From positions 62,001 through 126,000 of the forward strand of contig NZ_JASCXN010000006.1 of NCBI RefSeq assembly GCF_030010625.1: a stretch of DNA of 64,000 bases, given 5' to 3'. Of this stretch, positions 25,846 to 34,292 are shown piece after piece. Origin of the DNA: Streptomyces sp. CC208A. Lineage in GTDB: Bacteria > Actinomycetota > Actinomycetes > Streptomycetales > Streptomycetaceae. The notes below the pieces were generated by a model. The model was given only the letters and a program-made list of their open reading frames with translations, did no database searches and was not told where the DNA came from. The first letter of the stretch is position 1; each line of letters starts with the position of its first letter. Both the position numbers and the translations under genes were made by a program.

Positions 25846-27045
25846 ATGGGACGGCGCAGACGACGGACCGGTGACGACTGGAAGGTGCTCGCGCGGGCGT
25901 GCACGGCGCTTCTGGAGCGGGTGCCGGAGCTGGTGGACGAGCATCTGACGGAGCTGCACGCGTACGAGCCCGCCTACGGGCGGATCGTGCCGTACGACCA
26001 GCACTGGCAGGAGGCGCACGAGGCGATCCGGATCGGCATCGAGATGATCTCGGCGCCCCGGAACTCGCCCCGGCGGGACCTGGAGCACGCGGAGCTGATG
26101 GGCCGGCGGCGGGCCGAGCAGGGCATGCCGCTGGAGCTGGTGGTGCACGCGTACCGGCACGCCGGGCACCTGGTGTGGGACGCGCTGATCGAGGGCGCGG
26201 GGCCGGACGCGGCCCAGCTCGCGGCGCTGATGCAGTCGGCGACGACGGTGTGGTCGGCGGTGGACGCGCAGGCCGACCGGGCCTCGGAGGCGTACCGGGC
26301 GACGGAGGCGGAGCTGCGGCGCCGCACGGACGAGCAGCTCCAGGCGCTCCTGGACGCGCTGTTGCAGGGCGAGCGGTCACCGGAGGTGGTGGCGCGGGCG
26401 GCGGCGGGCCTGGACCTGCCGGAGCAGGGGCGGTACGCGGTGGTGGTGCTGCGGCCCGACCGGCGGGAGGAGCGGGAACCCTTCCACCGCCAGGTGCGGG
26501 CGGAGGGGCTGCGGTTCCTGTGGCGGATGCGGGCCGACTGCGAGATCGGGGTGGTGGCGCTGGCCGACGGCACGGGCCTGGACGCGCTGGCGGACCTCCT
26601 CGACGGGCGGGCCCCGGGACCGGGCGGCATCAGCCCGGTCGTCACGGGCCTCACCGAACTGGGCCGCGCCCGCCGCCTCGCCGAACTCGCCCTCCGCACC
26701 TGCCCACCCGGCACCCGCCAGGTCGTCCGCCTGGACCGCCGCATGGCCGGCGCCCTGATCGTGGGCCGCCCGGACCTGGCGGAACTCCTGGTCACCGACG
26801 TCCTGGGCGGCCTCCTCGAACTGGACCCGGCGGACCGGGCGGTGCTCCTGGAGACCCTCGACGCCTGGCTGGAGTGCGAGGGCTCGGCGGGCCGCGCGGC
26901 AGGCCGCCTCTACTGCCACCGCAACACGGTCTTCAACCGCCTCCGCCGCCTGGAACAGCTCACCTCCCGCTCCCTCTCCCGCCCGAGGGACCTCACGGAG
27001 ATGACCCTGGCCCTGGACGCCTTCCGGTTGACGTCGCCGGGGTGA
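25846..27045 (+). CDS. PucR/CdaR-type helix-turn-helix regulator
   Basis: A 399-residue regulator with a C-terminal PucR/CdaR-type HTH: LETLDAWLECEGSAGRAAG then LYCHRNTVFNRLRRLEQL (about 340-380). The N-terminal half (residues 20-150, rich in His and Glu, such as LEHAELMGRRRAEQGMPLEL) resembles the RsbT-like/GGDEF-flanked sensor part of Streptomyces PucR-like proteins. The start is uncertain: the ATG given has no clear ribosome site, and a GTG five codons upstream is an alternative. It is divergent from the ABC importer operon and a plausible regulator of it, by position only. Confidence 0.88.
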   Translation: MGRRRRRTGDDWKVLARACTALLERVPELVDEHLTELHAYEPAYGRIVPYDQHWQEAHEAIRIGIEMISAPRNSPRRDLEHAELMGRRRAEQGMPLELVVHAYRHAGHLVWDALIEGAGPDAAQLAALMQSATTVWSAVDAQADRASEAYRATEAELRRRTDEQLQALLDALLQGERSPEVVARAAAGLDLPEQGRYAVVVLRPDRREEREPFHRQVRAEGLRFLWRMRADCEIGVVALADGTGLDALADLLDGRAPGPGGISPVVTGLTELGRARRLAELALRTCPPGTRQVVRLDRRMAGALIVGRPDLAELLVTDVLGGLLELDPADRAVLLETLDAWLECEGSAGRAAGRLYCHRNTVFNRLRRLEQLTSRSLSRPRDLTEMTLALDAFRLTSPG

Positions 27046-27075
27046 CGGGCGGGCGTCCGGAGACGCCCGGCCCGT
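27045..27075. terminator. Convergent hairpin terminator
   Basis: Arms of 13 and 14 bases with one bulged base (27045-27057 with 27062-27075) close a CGGA loop. It lies between the convergent PucR-type and glycerate kinase genes and includes the last base of the PucR-type stop codon. Confidence 0.7.
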
Positions 27076-27080
27076 ATGGG

Positions 27081-28232
27081 CTACGCCAGGAAGTCCCGCG
27101 CGATGTGCGAGGCCACTTCCTCCAGGAGGGGGCCCGCGTTCGGGATGGACTTGGCGGGGTCCGGTTCCAGGGCGGAGAGGGGGTAGGCGCGGCGGATGCC
27201 GGCCGCGCCGAGGGTCTCCGGGGGGAGGGCCAGGCGGCCGCAGACGGCGACGACCTCCTTGCCGGCCGCCCTCGCCGCCGCGGCGACGCCGGCGGGGGCC
27301 TTGCCGTGGAGGGTCTGTTCGTCGAGGGAGCCTTCGCCGGTGATGACGAGGGTGGCGCGGTCCAGGGCGGGGGCGAAGCCGAGGACCTCCAGCATCAGCT
27401 CGATGCCGGGGCGGAAGCTCGCGCCGAGGAGGAGGGCGCCGTAGCCGATGCCGCCGGCGCCGCCCGCGCCGGGGGAGGCGGCGAGCTCGGTGGCCTCGGG
27501 GCCGATCGCCTGTTCCAGGACCCGTGCGTAGTGGGCGAGGGCCGTGTCGAGGGTCTCGACGTCCTCGGGGGTGGCGCCCTTCTGCGGGCCGTAGACGGCG
27601 GGCGCGCCCTTGGGGCCGGTCAGCGGGTTGTCGACGTCGCTGGCGAGGATGAACTCGACGTCGGCGAAGCGCGGGTCGAGGCCGGAGAGGTCGGCGGAGG
27701 CCAGGTCCGCGAGGGCCGCGCCGCCGGGGCCGACGGGCTCGCCGGCCGCGTCGAGGAAGCGGGCGCCGAGCGCGGCGAGCATCCCGGCGCCGCCGTCGGT
27801 GGTGGCGCTGCCGCCGACGCCGAAGACGATCGTGGTGGCGCCCGCGTCGAGCGCGGCCCGCAGCAGCTCGCCGGAGCCGTACGTGGTGGCGGTCAGCGGG
27901 GCGAACTCCCCGGCGGGGAGGAGCTGGAGGCCCGACGCCTCCGCCATCTCGACGACCGCGGTGGTGCCGCGCAGCGCGAACGCGGCGGTGACCGGGGTGC
28001 CGACGGGCCCGGTGACCCGTACCTCACGCCGCTCGAACCCGGCCGCGACCGCGGCCGCGACCGTGCCGTCGCCGCCGTCGGCGACGGGCAGGGCCTCGAC
28101 CGAGAGGCCGGGGACGACCTTCCGGAGTCCCGCCGTGACCCGCTCCGCGACCTGCACGGCCGTGAGCGAGCCCTTGAACTTGTCGGCCGCCACGAGCACG
28201 TGAGCGACCTGAGTTGCTGCTCCGTCCGTCAC
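27081..28232 (-). CDS. Glycerate kinase (GarK/GlxK-type)
   Basis: Phosphorylates D-glycerate with ATP to a phosphoglycerate entering glycolysis. The 383-residue protein matches glycerate kinase class I throughout: VLVAADKFKGSLTAVQVAE at the front, LPVADGGDGTVAAAVAAG, GVGGSATTDGGAGMLAALGA (nucleotide/metal region), and near the C-terminus VITGEGSLDEQTLHGKAPAG. The ATG lies 112 bp from the divergent BCCT gene. No glyoxylate or allantoin genes are adjacent, so the source of glycerate is not shown by context. Confidence 0.95.
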   Translation of the reverse strand: MTDGAATQVAHVLVAADKFKGSLTAVQVAERVTAGLRKVVPGLSVEALPVADGGDGTVAAAVAAGFERREVRVTGPVGTPVTAAFALRGTTAVVEMAEASGLQLLPAGEFAPLTATTYGSGELLRAALDAGATTIVFGVGGSATTDGGAGMLAALGARFLDAAGEPVGPGGAALADLASADLSGLDPRFADVEFILASDVDNPLTGPKGAPAVYGPQKGATPEDVETLDTALAHYARVLEQAIGPEATELAASPGAGGAGGIGYGALLLGASFRPGIELMLEVLGFAPALDRATLVITGEGSLDEQTLHGKAPAGVAAAARAAGKEVVAVCGRLALPPETLGAAGIRRAYPLSALEPDPAKSIPNAGPLLEEVASHIARDFLA

Positions 28233-28344
28233 CTTGCATCCCTTGCTTTCGAACAGGCAGTCGCGCCAGGGCCGACCCTATCCGTCAGGGCAGACGGCGT
28301 GCCACCCCCGGATAACACCACATGTCCGACCATAGTGGGCTCAC

Positions 28345-30051
28345 ATGAGCACGGATATGAACGAGTGGCCGCCCTCCGGTCACGTACCGGAACACCTCGC
28401 CCCCGACAAGAAGGTCATCGGGATCGGGGTGGCCGCGGTCGCCGCGGTCGTCGCCTGGGCAGCACTGGCCGGGGACTCCTTCGACACCGCCTCCTCCACG
28501 GCCCTCTCCTGGGTCCTGGACAACTTCGCGTGGCTGTTCGTGGTCGCCGCGGACACCTTCCTGGTGCTGTGCGTGGTCATCGCGGTGAGCCGGTTCGGCC
28601 GGATCCGGCTGGGCGCGGACGACTCGGAGCCGGAGTTCACCAATCTGGCGTGGATCGCGATGATGTTCAGCGCCGGCATGGGCATCGGCCTGATGTTCTA
28701 CGGCGTCGGGGAGCCGCTCCAGCACTTCCTGGACCCGCCGCCGGCCAGCGGCGTCCCGGCGGGCTCGGGCGCGGCGGCCCAGACGGCGATGGAGTACTCC
28801 TTCTTCCACTGGACGCTGACCCCGTGGGCGATCTACGGCATCGCCGGTCTCGCGCTCGCGTACGCGGGCTACCGCAAGGGCCGCGGCCCCCGCCTGAGCA
28901 GCGCCTTCGTCCCGCTCCTCGGCGCCCGCCGGGCCGTGTCCTGGCAGGGCAGGGTGGTCGACCTCCTCGCGGTCTTCGCGACCGTCTTCGGCACCGCGAC
29001 GAGCCTGGGCCTGGGCGCGCTCCAGGTGGCGGAGGGGCTCGACATCACGATGGGCGTGGAGGACTCCACGGCCACCGAGCTGACCATCATCGGCGCGCTG
29101 TCGGCGGCCTTCGTCCTGTCGGCCTTCTCGGGGCTGCACAAGGGCGTGAAGTGGCTGTCGACCCTGAACATCGTGCTGGCCGCCTGTCTGGCGCTGTTCG
29201 TCTTCCTGCTCGGCCCGACCGTCTACATCCTGGACACGATCCCGGCCTCGGTCGGCACCTACCTGCACCAGCTGCTGCCGCTGGCGAGCCGTACCGGCGC
29301 GTTCACCGACAGTGAGTGGCTGGGCGCCTGGACGATCTTCTACTGGGCGTGGTGGCTGTCCTGGGCGCCGTTCGTGGGCACCTTCATCGCCCGGATCTCG
29401 CGCGGCCGGACGATCCGCGAGTTCCTGATGGGCGTGCTGCTCGTGCCCTCGGGGGCGACGGTGGTCTGGTTCTGCGTGATGGGCGGGACGGCGATCCGGC
29501 TGGAGTCCACGGGCGAGGCCGATCTGGCGGGGGCGGTGGCGGACGGGGTGGAGGCGTCGCTGTTCGCGATGCTGGACGCGCTGCCGCTGGGCACCATCAC
29601 CTCGGTGGTGGCGATGATCCTGGTGATGACGTACTTCGTCACCAGCGCCGACTCGGCCTCCCTCGTCATGGGCTCGCTGACAAGTCGGGGGGCTCTGCAC
29701 CCGCCGACGTGGCTGGTGGTGACGTGGGGCGTGCTGATGGCGTCGGTCGCGGCGGTGCTGCTCGTGGTGGGCGGCCTGGACTCGCTCCAGACGGCGACGA
29801 TCCTGGTGGCGCTGCCGTTCGTGGTGGTCATGCTGGTGCTGTGCTGGGCGCTGATCAAGGAGCTGCGCGAGGACCCGGGCGCGGGCCCGGCCCGGCACCA
29901 CGCCCTGCACGGCCTCGGCGACGCGGTGCGGGCCCTGGTCGGCGAGGTGATGACCGAACAGGGCCGCACCCGGCACTACCGCCTCCGCCGCGCGGCCCGT
30001 TCCCGCACCGACACGGAGGGCGACGAGCCGCCCCGGGAAGGCGGAGCATGA
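28345..30051 (+). CDS. BCCT family transporter (betaine/choline/carnitine type)
   Basis: A 568-residue, 12-helix secondary transporter. The family signatures are visible: MMFSAGMGIGLMFYGVGEP, HWTLTPWAIYGIAGLALAY, GTATSLGLGALQVAEGL, and the Trp-rich WTIFYWAWWLSWAPFVGTF followed by ISRGRTIREF. Substrates in the family are quaternary ammonium compounds taken up with Na+ or H+, usually for osmoprotection or catabolism. The basic C-terminal tail (HHALHGLGDAVRALVGEV and onward) is cytoplasmic and could sense osmolarity. The last bases overlap the next gene as ATGA. Confidence 0.95.
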   Translation: MSTDMNEWPPSGHVPEHLAPDKKVIGIGVAAVAAVVAWAALAGDSFDTASSTALSWVLDNFAWLFVVAADTFLVLCVVIAVSRFGRIRLGADDSEPEFTNLAWIAMMFSAGMGIGLMFYGVGEPLQHFLDPPPASGVPAGSGAAAQTAMEYSFFHWTLTPWAIYGIAGLALAYAGYRKGRGPRLSSAFVPLLGARRAVSWQGRVVDLLAVFATVFGTATSLGLGALQVAEGLDITMGVEDSTATELTIIGALSAAFVLSAFSGLHKGVKWLSTLNIVLAACLALFVFLLGPTVYILDTIPASVGTYLHQLLPLASRTGAFTDSEWLGAWTIFYWAWWLSWAPFVGTFIARISRGRTIREFLMGVLLVPSGATVVWFCVMGGTAIRLESTGEADLAGAVADGVEASLFAMLDALPLGTITSVVAMILVMTYFVTSADSASLVMGSLTSRGALHPPTWLVVTWGVLMASVAAVLLVVGGLDSLQTATILVALPFVVVMLVLCWALIKELREDPGAGPARHHALHGLGDAVRALVGEVMTEQGRTRHYRLRRAARSRTDTEGDEPPREGGA

Positions 30052-31229
30052 CGTACGGCTCCGAGGGTCGCCCGACCCCGCCCGGCCCGGGCCCCGCCGG
30101 TCCGGGCCCGGCCGGCCGGCCCTCCGCCGTTCCCGCCGCCGTCGGCCAAGGCCCCACCGGCACTGGTCCCACCGACCCCGGCCTCGCCGACCGGATCCTC
30201 GGCGGCTGGACCGGGCGGATCGCCGGGAACATGCTGGGCAAGCCGGTCGAGCAGGGGGAGCACTGGACGCGGGAGCGGATCGACGCCTATCTGCGGCTCA
30301 CGGACGCGCTGCCGCTCACCGACTACCTCCCGCCGCCGCCCGCCGGGGCGGAGGGCTTCGAGCTGCGGCCCGAATGGCGGCAGTGCGTGCGCGGCGGGAT
30401 CCGGGAGAGCTGCCGGGACGACGACGTCGACTACACGCTCCTCGGGCTGCACCTGCTGGAGACACACGGCCCCGCCTTCACCACCGAGCAGGTGGGCGAG
30501 GTGTGGCTGCTGCGGCTGCCGTACCTCCAGACGTACACCGCCGAGCGGGCCGCGTACCGGAACCTCGCCAACGGCCTGCGGCCGCCGCTGACCGCCACGT
30601 ACGACAACCCCTACCAGGAGTGGATCGGGGCGCTGATCAGGGCGGACGTCTACGGCTTGACGAGCCCCGGCGACCCGCGCCGCGCGGCCGGCCTCGCCCG
30701 CCGGGACGCCGTCGTCTCGCACACCGGCAACGGCGTGTACGGGGCGATGTGGGCGGCCGCCCTGGTCGCCGCCGCCTTCACCGCACCCGACGCCCGCTCC
30801 GCCCTGGTCACGGCCCTGGAGGTGGTGCCGCCGGGGAGCCGCCTCGCCAGGACCGTACGGGAGGCGATCGCGCTGTACGAGGCGGGGCTCGGCTGGTCGG
30901 CGGCGCTCGACGAGCTGGCGGCGCGCACGGCCGGTCTCGGCTGGATCCACGTGGTGCCGAACGCGGCGGTGCTGACCGCCGGACTGCTCTACGGCGAGGG
31001 CGACTTCACCCGCACGATCGCACTGACCGTCCGCGGCGGCCTGGACACGGACTCCAACGGCGCGACGGCCGGCTCGGTCGCCGGTGTGCTGTGCGGGGCG
31101 GCGGCGATCCCGCCCCAGTGGTCGGAGCCGCTGCGGAACCGGGTGCGCAGCGCCGTCTACGGCTTCGACGGCGTCGCCATCACCGAACTCGCCGAGCGCA
31201 CCCTGCGCCTGGCCACGCCACCGGGGTGA
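30048..31229 (+). CDS. ADP-ribosylglycohydrolase (ARH/DraG-like) family protein
   Basis: A 393-residue protein. After a Pro/Gly-rich leader of about 45 residues comes the ADP-ribosylglycohydrolase core: ADRILGGWTGRIAGNMLGKP, a metal-binding acidic stretch ESCRDDDVDYTLLGLHLLE, SHTGNGVYGAMWAAALVAA, and the C-terminal GGLDTDSNGATAGSVAGVL that supplies the remaining Asp ligands. Members remove ADP-ribose from proteins or hydrolyse related N-glycosides. It overlaps the BCCT gene by four bases, so it is co-expressed with a transporter. That makes a metabolic role, hydrolysing an imported or derived glycoside, worth considering beside protein de-ADP-ribosylation. Confidence 0.9.
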   Translation: MTYGSEGRPTPPGPGPAGPGPAGRPSAVPAAVGQGPTGTGPTDPGLADRILGGWTGRIAGNMLGKPVEQGEHWTRERIDAYLRLTDALPLTDYLPPPPAGAEGFELRPEWRQCVRGGIRESCRDDDVDYTLLGLHLLETHGPAFTTEQVGEVWLLRLPYLQTYTAERAAYRNLANGLRPPLTATYDNPYQEWIGALIRADVYGLTSPGDPRRAAGLARRDAVVSHTGNGVYGAMWAAALVAAAFTAPDARSALVTALEVVPPGSRLARTVREAIALYEAGLGWSAALDELAARTAGLGWIHVVPNAAVLTAGLLYGEGDFTRTIALTVRGGLDTDSNGATAGSVAGVLCGAAAIPPQWSEPLRNRVRSAVYGFDGVAITELAERTLRLATPPG

Positions 31230-31242
31230 CCACGGCGCGGGA

Positions 31243-31452
31243 TCAGCCCCCGTGGTGGGGCGGCTCCGGCGGGAGCATGTCGCCGGTGCGGTGGCCCTCG
31301 TCGCGGGAGGCGGTCCTGGCCTCCGTGCGGTGGCCGCGCGCGATGTAGTCGCGGACGACGGTCTCCACGGCGTCCTGCGGGCTGCCGACGCCCGTCAGGA
31401 CCATGACTTCCACGACGAGTTCGGCGTCGAGCGCGATGTTCACCTTGGCCAT
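31243..31452 (-). CDS. Small VapB-like ribbon-helix-helix protein
   Basis: A 69-residue protein starting MAKVNIALDAELVVEVMVLT, the beta-strand/helix pattern of a ribbon-helix-helix DNA-binding domain like those of VapB-type antitoxins (DUF2191 style), with TVVRDYIARGHR as the second helix. The C-terminal 25 residues are polar. No PIN-domain toxin is encoded next to it, so it is either an orphan antitoxin-like regulator or a solitary repressor. It is divergent from the broken sirtuin gene, with 66 bp between starts. Confidence 0.75.
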   Translation of the reverse strand: MAKVNIALDAELVVEVMVLTGVGSPQDAVETVVRDYIARGHRTEARTASRDEGHRTGDMLPPEPPHHGG

Positions 31453-31518
31453 GGACGCGAACCTAGCACCGGGAAACCCGGTCGCGGGAGCCGTCCGGGC
31501 GCGCCTGACCTCCCGGGC

Positions 31519-32242
31519 ATGACCATGGTCGCGATTCTCACCGGTGCCGGCATCTCCACCGACTCGGGCATCCCCGACTACCGGGGGCCGAACGGCCTCT
31601 GGCGGCGGGACCCCGGGGCCGAACGGCTGGTCACCTACGGGCCGTACATGGCCGACCCGGAGGTCCGCCGCCGCTCGTGGCTGATGCGGCGGGAGACCTC
31701 GCTCCTGACGGCGGAGCCGAACGCGGCGCACCTCGCGATCGCCGCCTTCGAGCGGACCGGGCATGCGCTGCGGGGGATCACGCGGCATGTCGAGAACTGA
31801 CGGGCTGCACCAGGCGGCGGGGATGCCGGAGCGGAAGGTGTTCGAACTGCACGGCTCCGTCCGGTCGGTGGTGTGCACGGCCTGCCACGCCCGGTCGCCG
31901 ATGGCGGAGGCGCTGGAGCGCCTCGACGCCGGCGACCCGGATCCGGCGTGCCGGTCCTGCGGCGGGATCCTGAAGCCGGCGACCGTGATGTTCGGGCAGC
32001 GGCTCGATCCGGTGGTGCTCGCCGACGCGATGTCGGTGGCCAAGGCCGCCGAGGTGTTCGTCGTGGCCGGGACGAGCCTCCAGGTGCAGCCGGCGGCCTC
32101 GCTGGCCGGGATCGCGGCCGAGCACGGGGCCCGGCTGATCATCGTGAACGCCGAGCCGACCCCGTACGACCCGCTCGCCGCCGAGGTCCTGCGCGAGCCG
32201 ATCGGCACGGCGCTGCCGGCCCTCCTGGAGCGGCTCCGCTAG
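31519..32242 (+). pseudogene. Sirtuin (Sir2) NAD-dependent protein deacylase, frameshifted
   Basis: The 5' part encodes the sirtuin NAD-binding region (LTGAGISTDSGIPDYRGP) and runs to an early stop after ITRHVEN. The remainder continues in the +1 frame as GLHQAAGMPERKVFELHGS, the Zn ribbon with two Cys pairs (VCTACHARS and CRSCGGILKP), and the C-terminal VVAGTSLQVQPAASL. Relative to the family ITQNVDGLH motif, seven extra bases (31794-31800, GAACTGA) shift the frame. Beside the insertion, the normally invariant Gln-Asn of ITQNVD read Arg-His, which argues for genuine decay rather than a sequencing slip. Intact homologues are about 240 residues. Confidence 0.85.
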
Positions 32243-32754
32243 AACAGGCGGTCCGGGCCGGTGCCCGACGCGAAGGTGCCCGACTCGAAGGCGAGCAGGC
32301 GCTGTTTGCGTTCCAGGCCGCCGCCGTAGCCGGTGAGACCGCCGCCGGAGCCGATGACGCGGTGGCAGGGGACGATGACGCTGACCGGGTTCCTGCCGTT
32401 GGCGAGGCCGACCGCGCGGGAGGCGCCGGGGTTGCCGAGGGCCTCGGCGAGTTCGCCGTACGTGCGGGTCTCCCCGTACGGGATGAGCCGGAGCCGTTCC
32501 CAGACGCGGAGCTGGAACGGGGTGCCCTCCAGGTGGAGTGGCAGGTCGAAGTCGGTGAGTCCGCCCGCGAAGTAGGCGTCGAGCTGGCGGATCGCCTCAC
32601 CGAAGGGGCGGGGGTCGCGGGCGCCGAAGGTCTCCTCGGGCGGGCGGTGGCGCTGGCCGGTCATGTGGACGCGGCTGAGGACGCCGTCGACGGCCACCAG
32701 GGTCAGCGGCTCGTAGGGGCTGTCCACGACCGTGTGCACGACGGTGCGGGGCAT
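32239..32754 (-). CDS. ogt: Methylated-DNA--protein-cysteine methyltransferase
   Basis: Repairs O6-alkylguanine by irreversible transfer of the alkyl group to its own Cys. The 171-residue protein carries the acceptor motif IVPCHRVIG with the catalytic Cys, preceded by IPYGETRTYGELAEALGNPG (helix-turn-helix and Arg finger region) and AVGLANGRNPVSV. Its length is that of the Ogt form without a separate sensor domain. It lies 12 bp downstream of the Ada-AlkA fusion on the same strand, so the two alkylation-repair activities form an operon. The 3' end overlaps the end of the convergent sirtuin pseudogene by four bases. Confidence 0.95.
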   Translation of the reverse strand: MPRTVVHTVVDSPYEPLTLVAVDGVLSRVHMTGQRHRPPEETFGARDPRPFGEAIRQLDAYFAGGLTDFDLPLHLEGTPFQLRVWERLRLIPYGETRTYGELAEALGNPGASRAVGLANGRNPVSVIVPCHRVIGSGGGLTGYGGGLERKQRLLAFESGTFASGTGPDRLF

Positions 32755-32766
32755 GGCGGAACTTCC

Positions 32767-34236
32767 TTAGGCGGGGAGGTGGTTGATCGGGTGGCTGTCG
32801 GTCGCCCACAGGTACTGGACGGCGTAGGCGCGCCAGGGCGCCCAGTGGGCGGAGCGGGCGGTGAGCGCGGCGGGGGTGGCGGGCAGGCCCAGGTGTTCGG
32901 CGGCGCGGCGGACGCCGAGGTCGCCGGGGAGGAAGGCGTCGGGGTCGCCGAGCGCGCGCATGGCGATGACCTCGGTGGTCCAGGGGCCGAAGCCGGGCAG
33001 GGCGAGCAGCCGGGCGCGGGTCTCCGTGCGGTCCGTGCCGGGGCCGAGGGCGAGGTCGCCGTCGGCGAGGGCCCGGACGAGGGTGAGGAGGGTGGTGCGG
33101 CGGCTGCGGGGCAGGGCCAGGGTCTCGGGGTCGAGTCCGGCGAGCGCGTCGGGGGTGGGGAAGAGGTGGGTGAGGCCGCCCTCGGGGTCGTCGACGGGGA
33201 CGCCGTGGGCGGTGACGAGCCGGGCCGCGTGGGTGCGGGCGGCGGCCGTGGACACCTGCTGGCCGAGGACGGCGCGGACGGCGAACTCGGCCGGGTCGAC
33301 GGTGCCGGGGACGCGCCGGCCGGGCGCCTTGTCGACGAGCGGGGCGAGCAGCGGGTCGGTGCGGAGCCGGTCGTCGACGGCGGCGGGGTCGGCGTCGAGG
33401 TCGAGGAGGCGGCGGCAGCGGCTGATGGCGTGGGTGAGGTCGCGGGGGTCGGTGAGGGAGAGCCGGCAGGCGATGTGGTCGGGGCGCGGGGCGAGGGCGA
33501 CGATCCCGTGCCCGTACGGGAGGGCGAGGGTGCGCCGGTAGGCGCCGTCGCGCCACTCCTCGACGCCGGGGACGGCGGTGGCGGCGAGGTGGCCGAAGAG
33601 GTTCGACGGTTCGAGCGGGGCCCGGAAGGGCAGCCGGAGGCCGATCACACCGGGTGTGTGGGGTGCGGCGGGGCGGGCGGCGCGGGCGCGGAGTTCGCCG
33701 GGGGTGAGGGCGAAGACCTGGCGGACGGTGTCGTTGAAGGAGCGGATGGAGGAGAAGCCGGCGGCGAAGGCGATCTCGGCGAAGGGCAGCGCGGTGGTCT
33801 CGACGAGCGTGCGGGCGGTCTGGGCGCGCTGGGCGCGGGCCAGGGCGAGCGGGCCCGCGCCCAGCTCGGCGAGGAGCTGGCGCTCGATCTGCCGGGTGGA
33901 CCAGCCGAGCCGGCGGGCGAGGCCGGGGACGCCCTCCCGGTCCACGACCCCGTCCTGGATCAGCCGCATGGCGCGGGCGACCGCGTCGGCCCGCGCGTTC
34001 CACTCCGGGGAGCCGGGGCTGGTGTCGGGCCGGCACCGCTTGCAGGCCCGGAACCCGGCCCGCTGGCAGGCGGCGGCGCTGGGGTGGAACTCCATGTTCT
34101 CGGGCTTGGGCGGGACGGCCGGGCAGCTGGGCCGGCAGTAGACCCGAGTGGTGCGGACGGCGGTGAAGAAGACGCCGTCGAAGCGGGCGTCCCTGGACTG
34201 GACGGCCCGCACACAGCGCTCGGTCTCGGTGTGCAT
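32767..34236 (-). CDS. Ada-AlkA fusion: alkyl-phosphotriester sensor/regulator with 3-methyladenine DNA glycosylase II
   Basis: A 489-residue multidomain protein. Residues of about 1-80 form the Ada zinc domain, with the Cys ligands in TRVYCRPSCPAVPP and ACKRCRPD; the first of these accepts methyl from phosphotriesters. Residues of about 85-185 form an AraC-type HTH (LARRLGWSTRQIERQLLAEL, LPFAEIAFAAGFSSIRSFND). Residues of about 200-489 form AlkA: an N-terminal beta domain, then the HhH-GPD segment LPGFGPWTTEVIAMRALGDP with the catalytic Asp in PGDLGVRR. It excises alkylated bases and probably induces itself and ogt downstream. This is the known actinobacterial AdaA-AlkA layout. Confidence 0.95.
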   Translation of the reverse strand: MHTETERCVRAVQSRDARFDGVFFTAVRTTRVYCRPSCPAVPPKPENMEFHPSAAACQRAGFRACKRCRPDTSPGSPEWNARADAVARAMRLIQDGVVDREGVPGLARRLGWSTRQIERQLLAELGAGPLALARAQRAQTARTLVETTALPFAEIAFAAGFSSIRSFNDTVRQVFALTPGELRARAARPAAPHTPGVIGLRLPFRAPLEPSNLFGHLAATAVPGVEEWRDGAYRRTLALPYGHGIVALAPRPDHIACRLSLTDPRDLTHAISRCRRLLDLDADPAAVDDRLRTDPLLAPLVDKAPGRRVPGTVDPAEFAVRAVLGQQVSTAAARTHAARLVTAHGVPVDDPEGGLTHLFPTPDALAGLDPETLALPRSRRTTLLTLVRALADGDLALGPGTDRTETRARLLALPGFGPWTTEVIAMRALGDPDAFLPGDLGVRRAAEHLGLPATPAALTARSAHWAPWRAYAVQYLWATDSHPINHLPA

Positions 34237-34292
34237 GGATCCAGGATCGGGGACGGGCGGGCCCGGGGCTGGCAGAAAAACGACAGGGACGT

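Noticed and set aside
31243-31452. A complete toxin-antitoxin pair around the ribbon-helix-helix protein
   Set aside because: No PIN-domain or other toxin-like frame lies on either side; only the antitoxin-like protein is supported.
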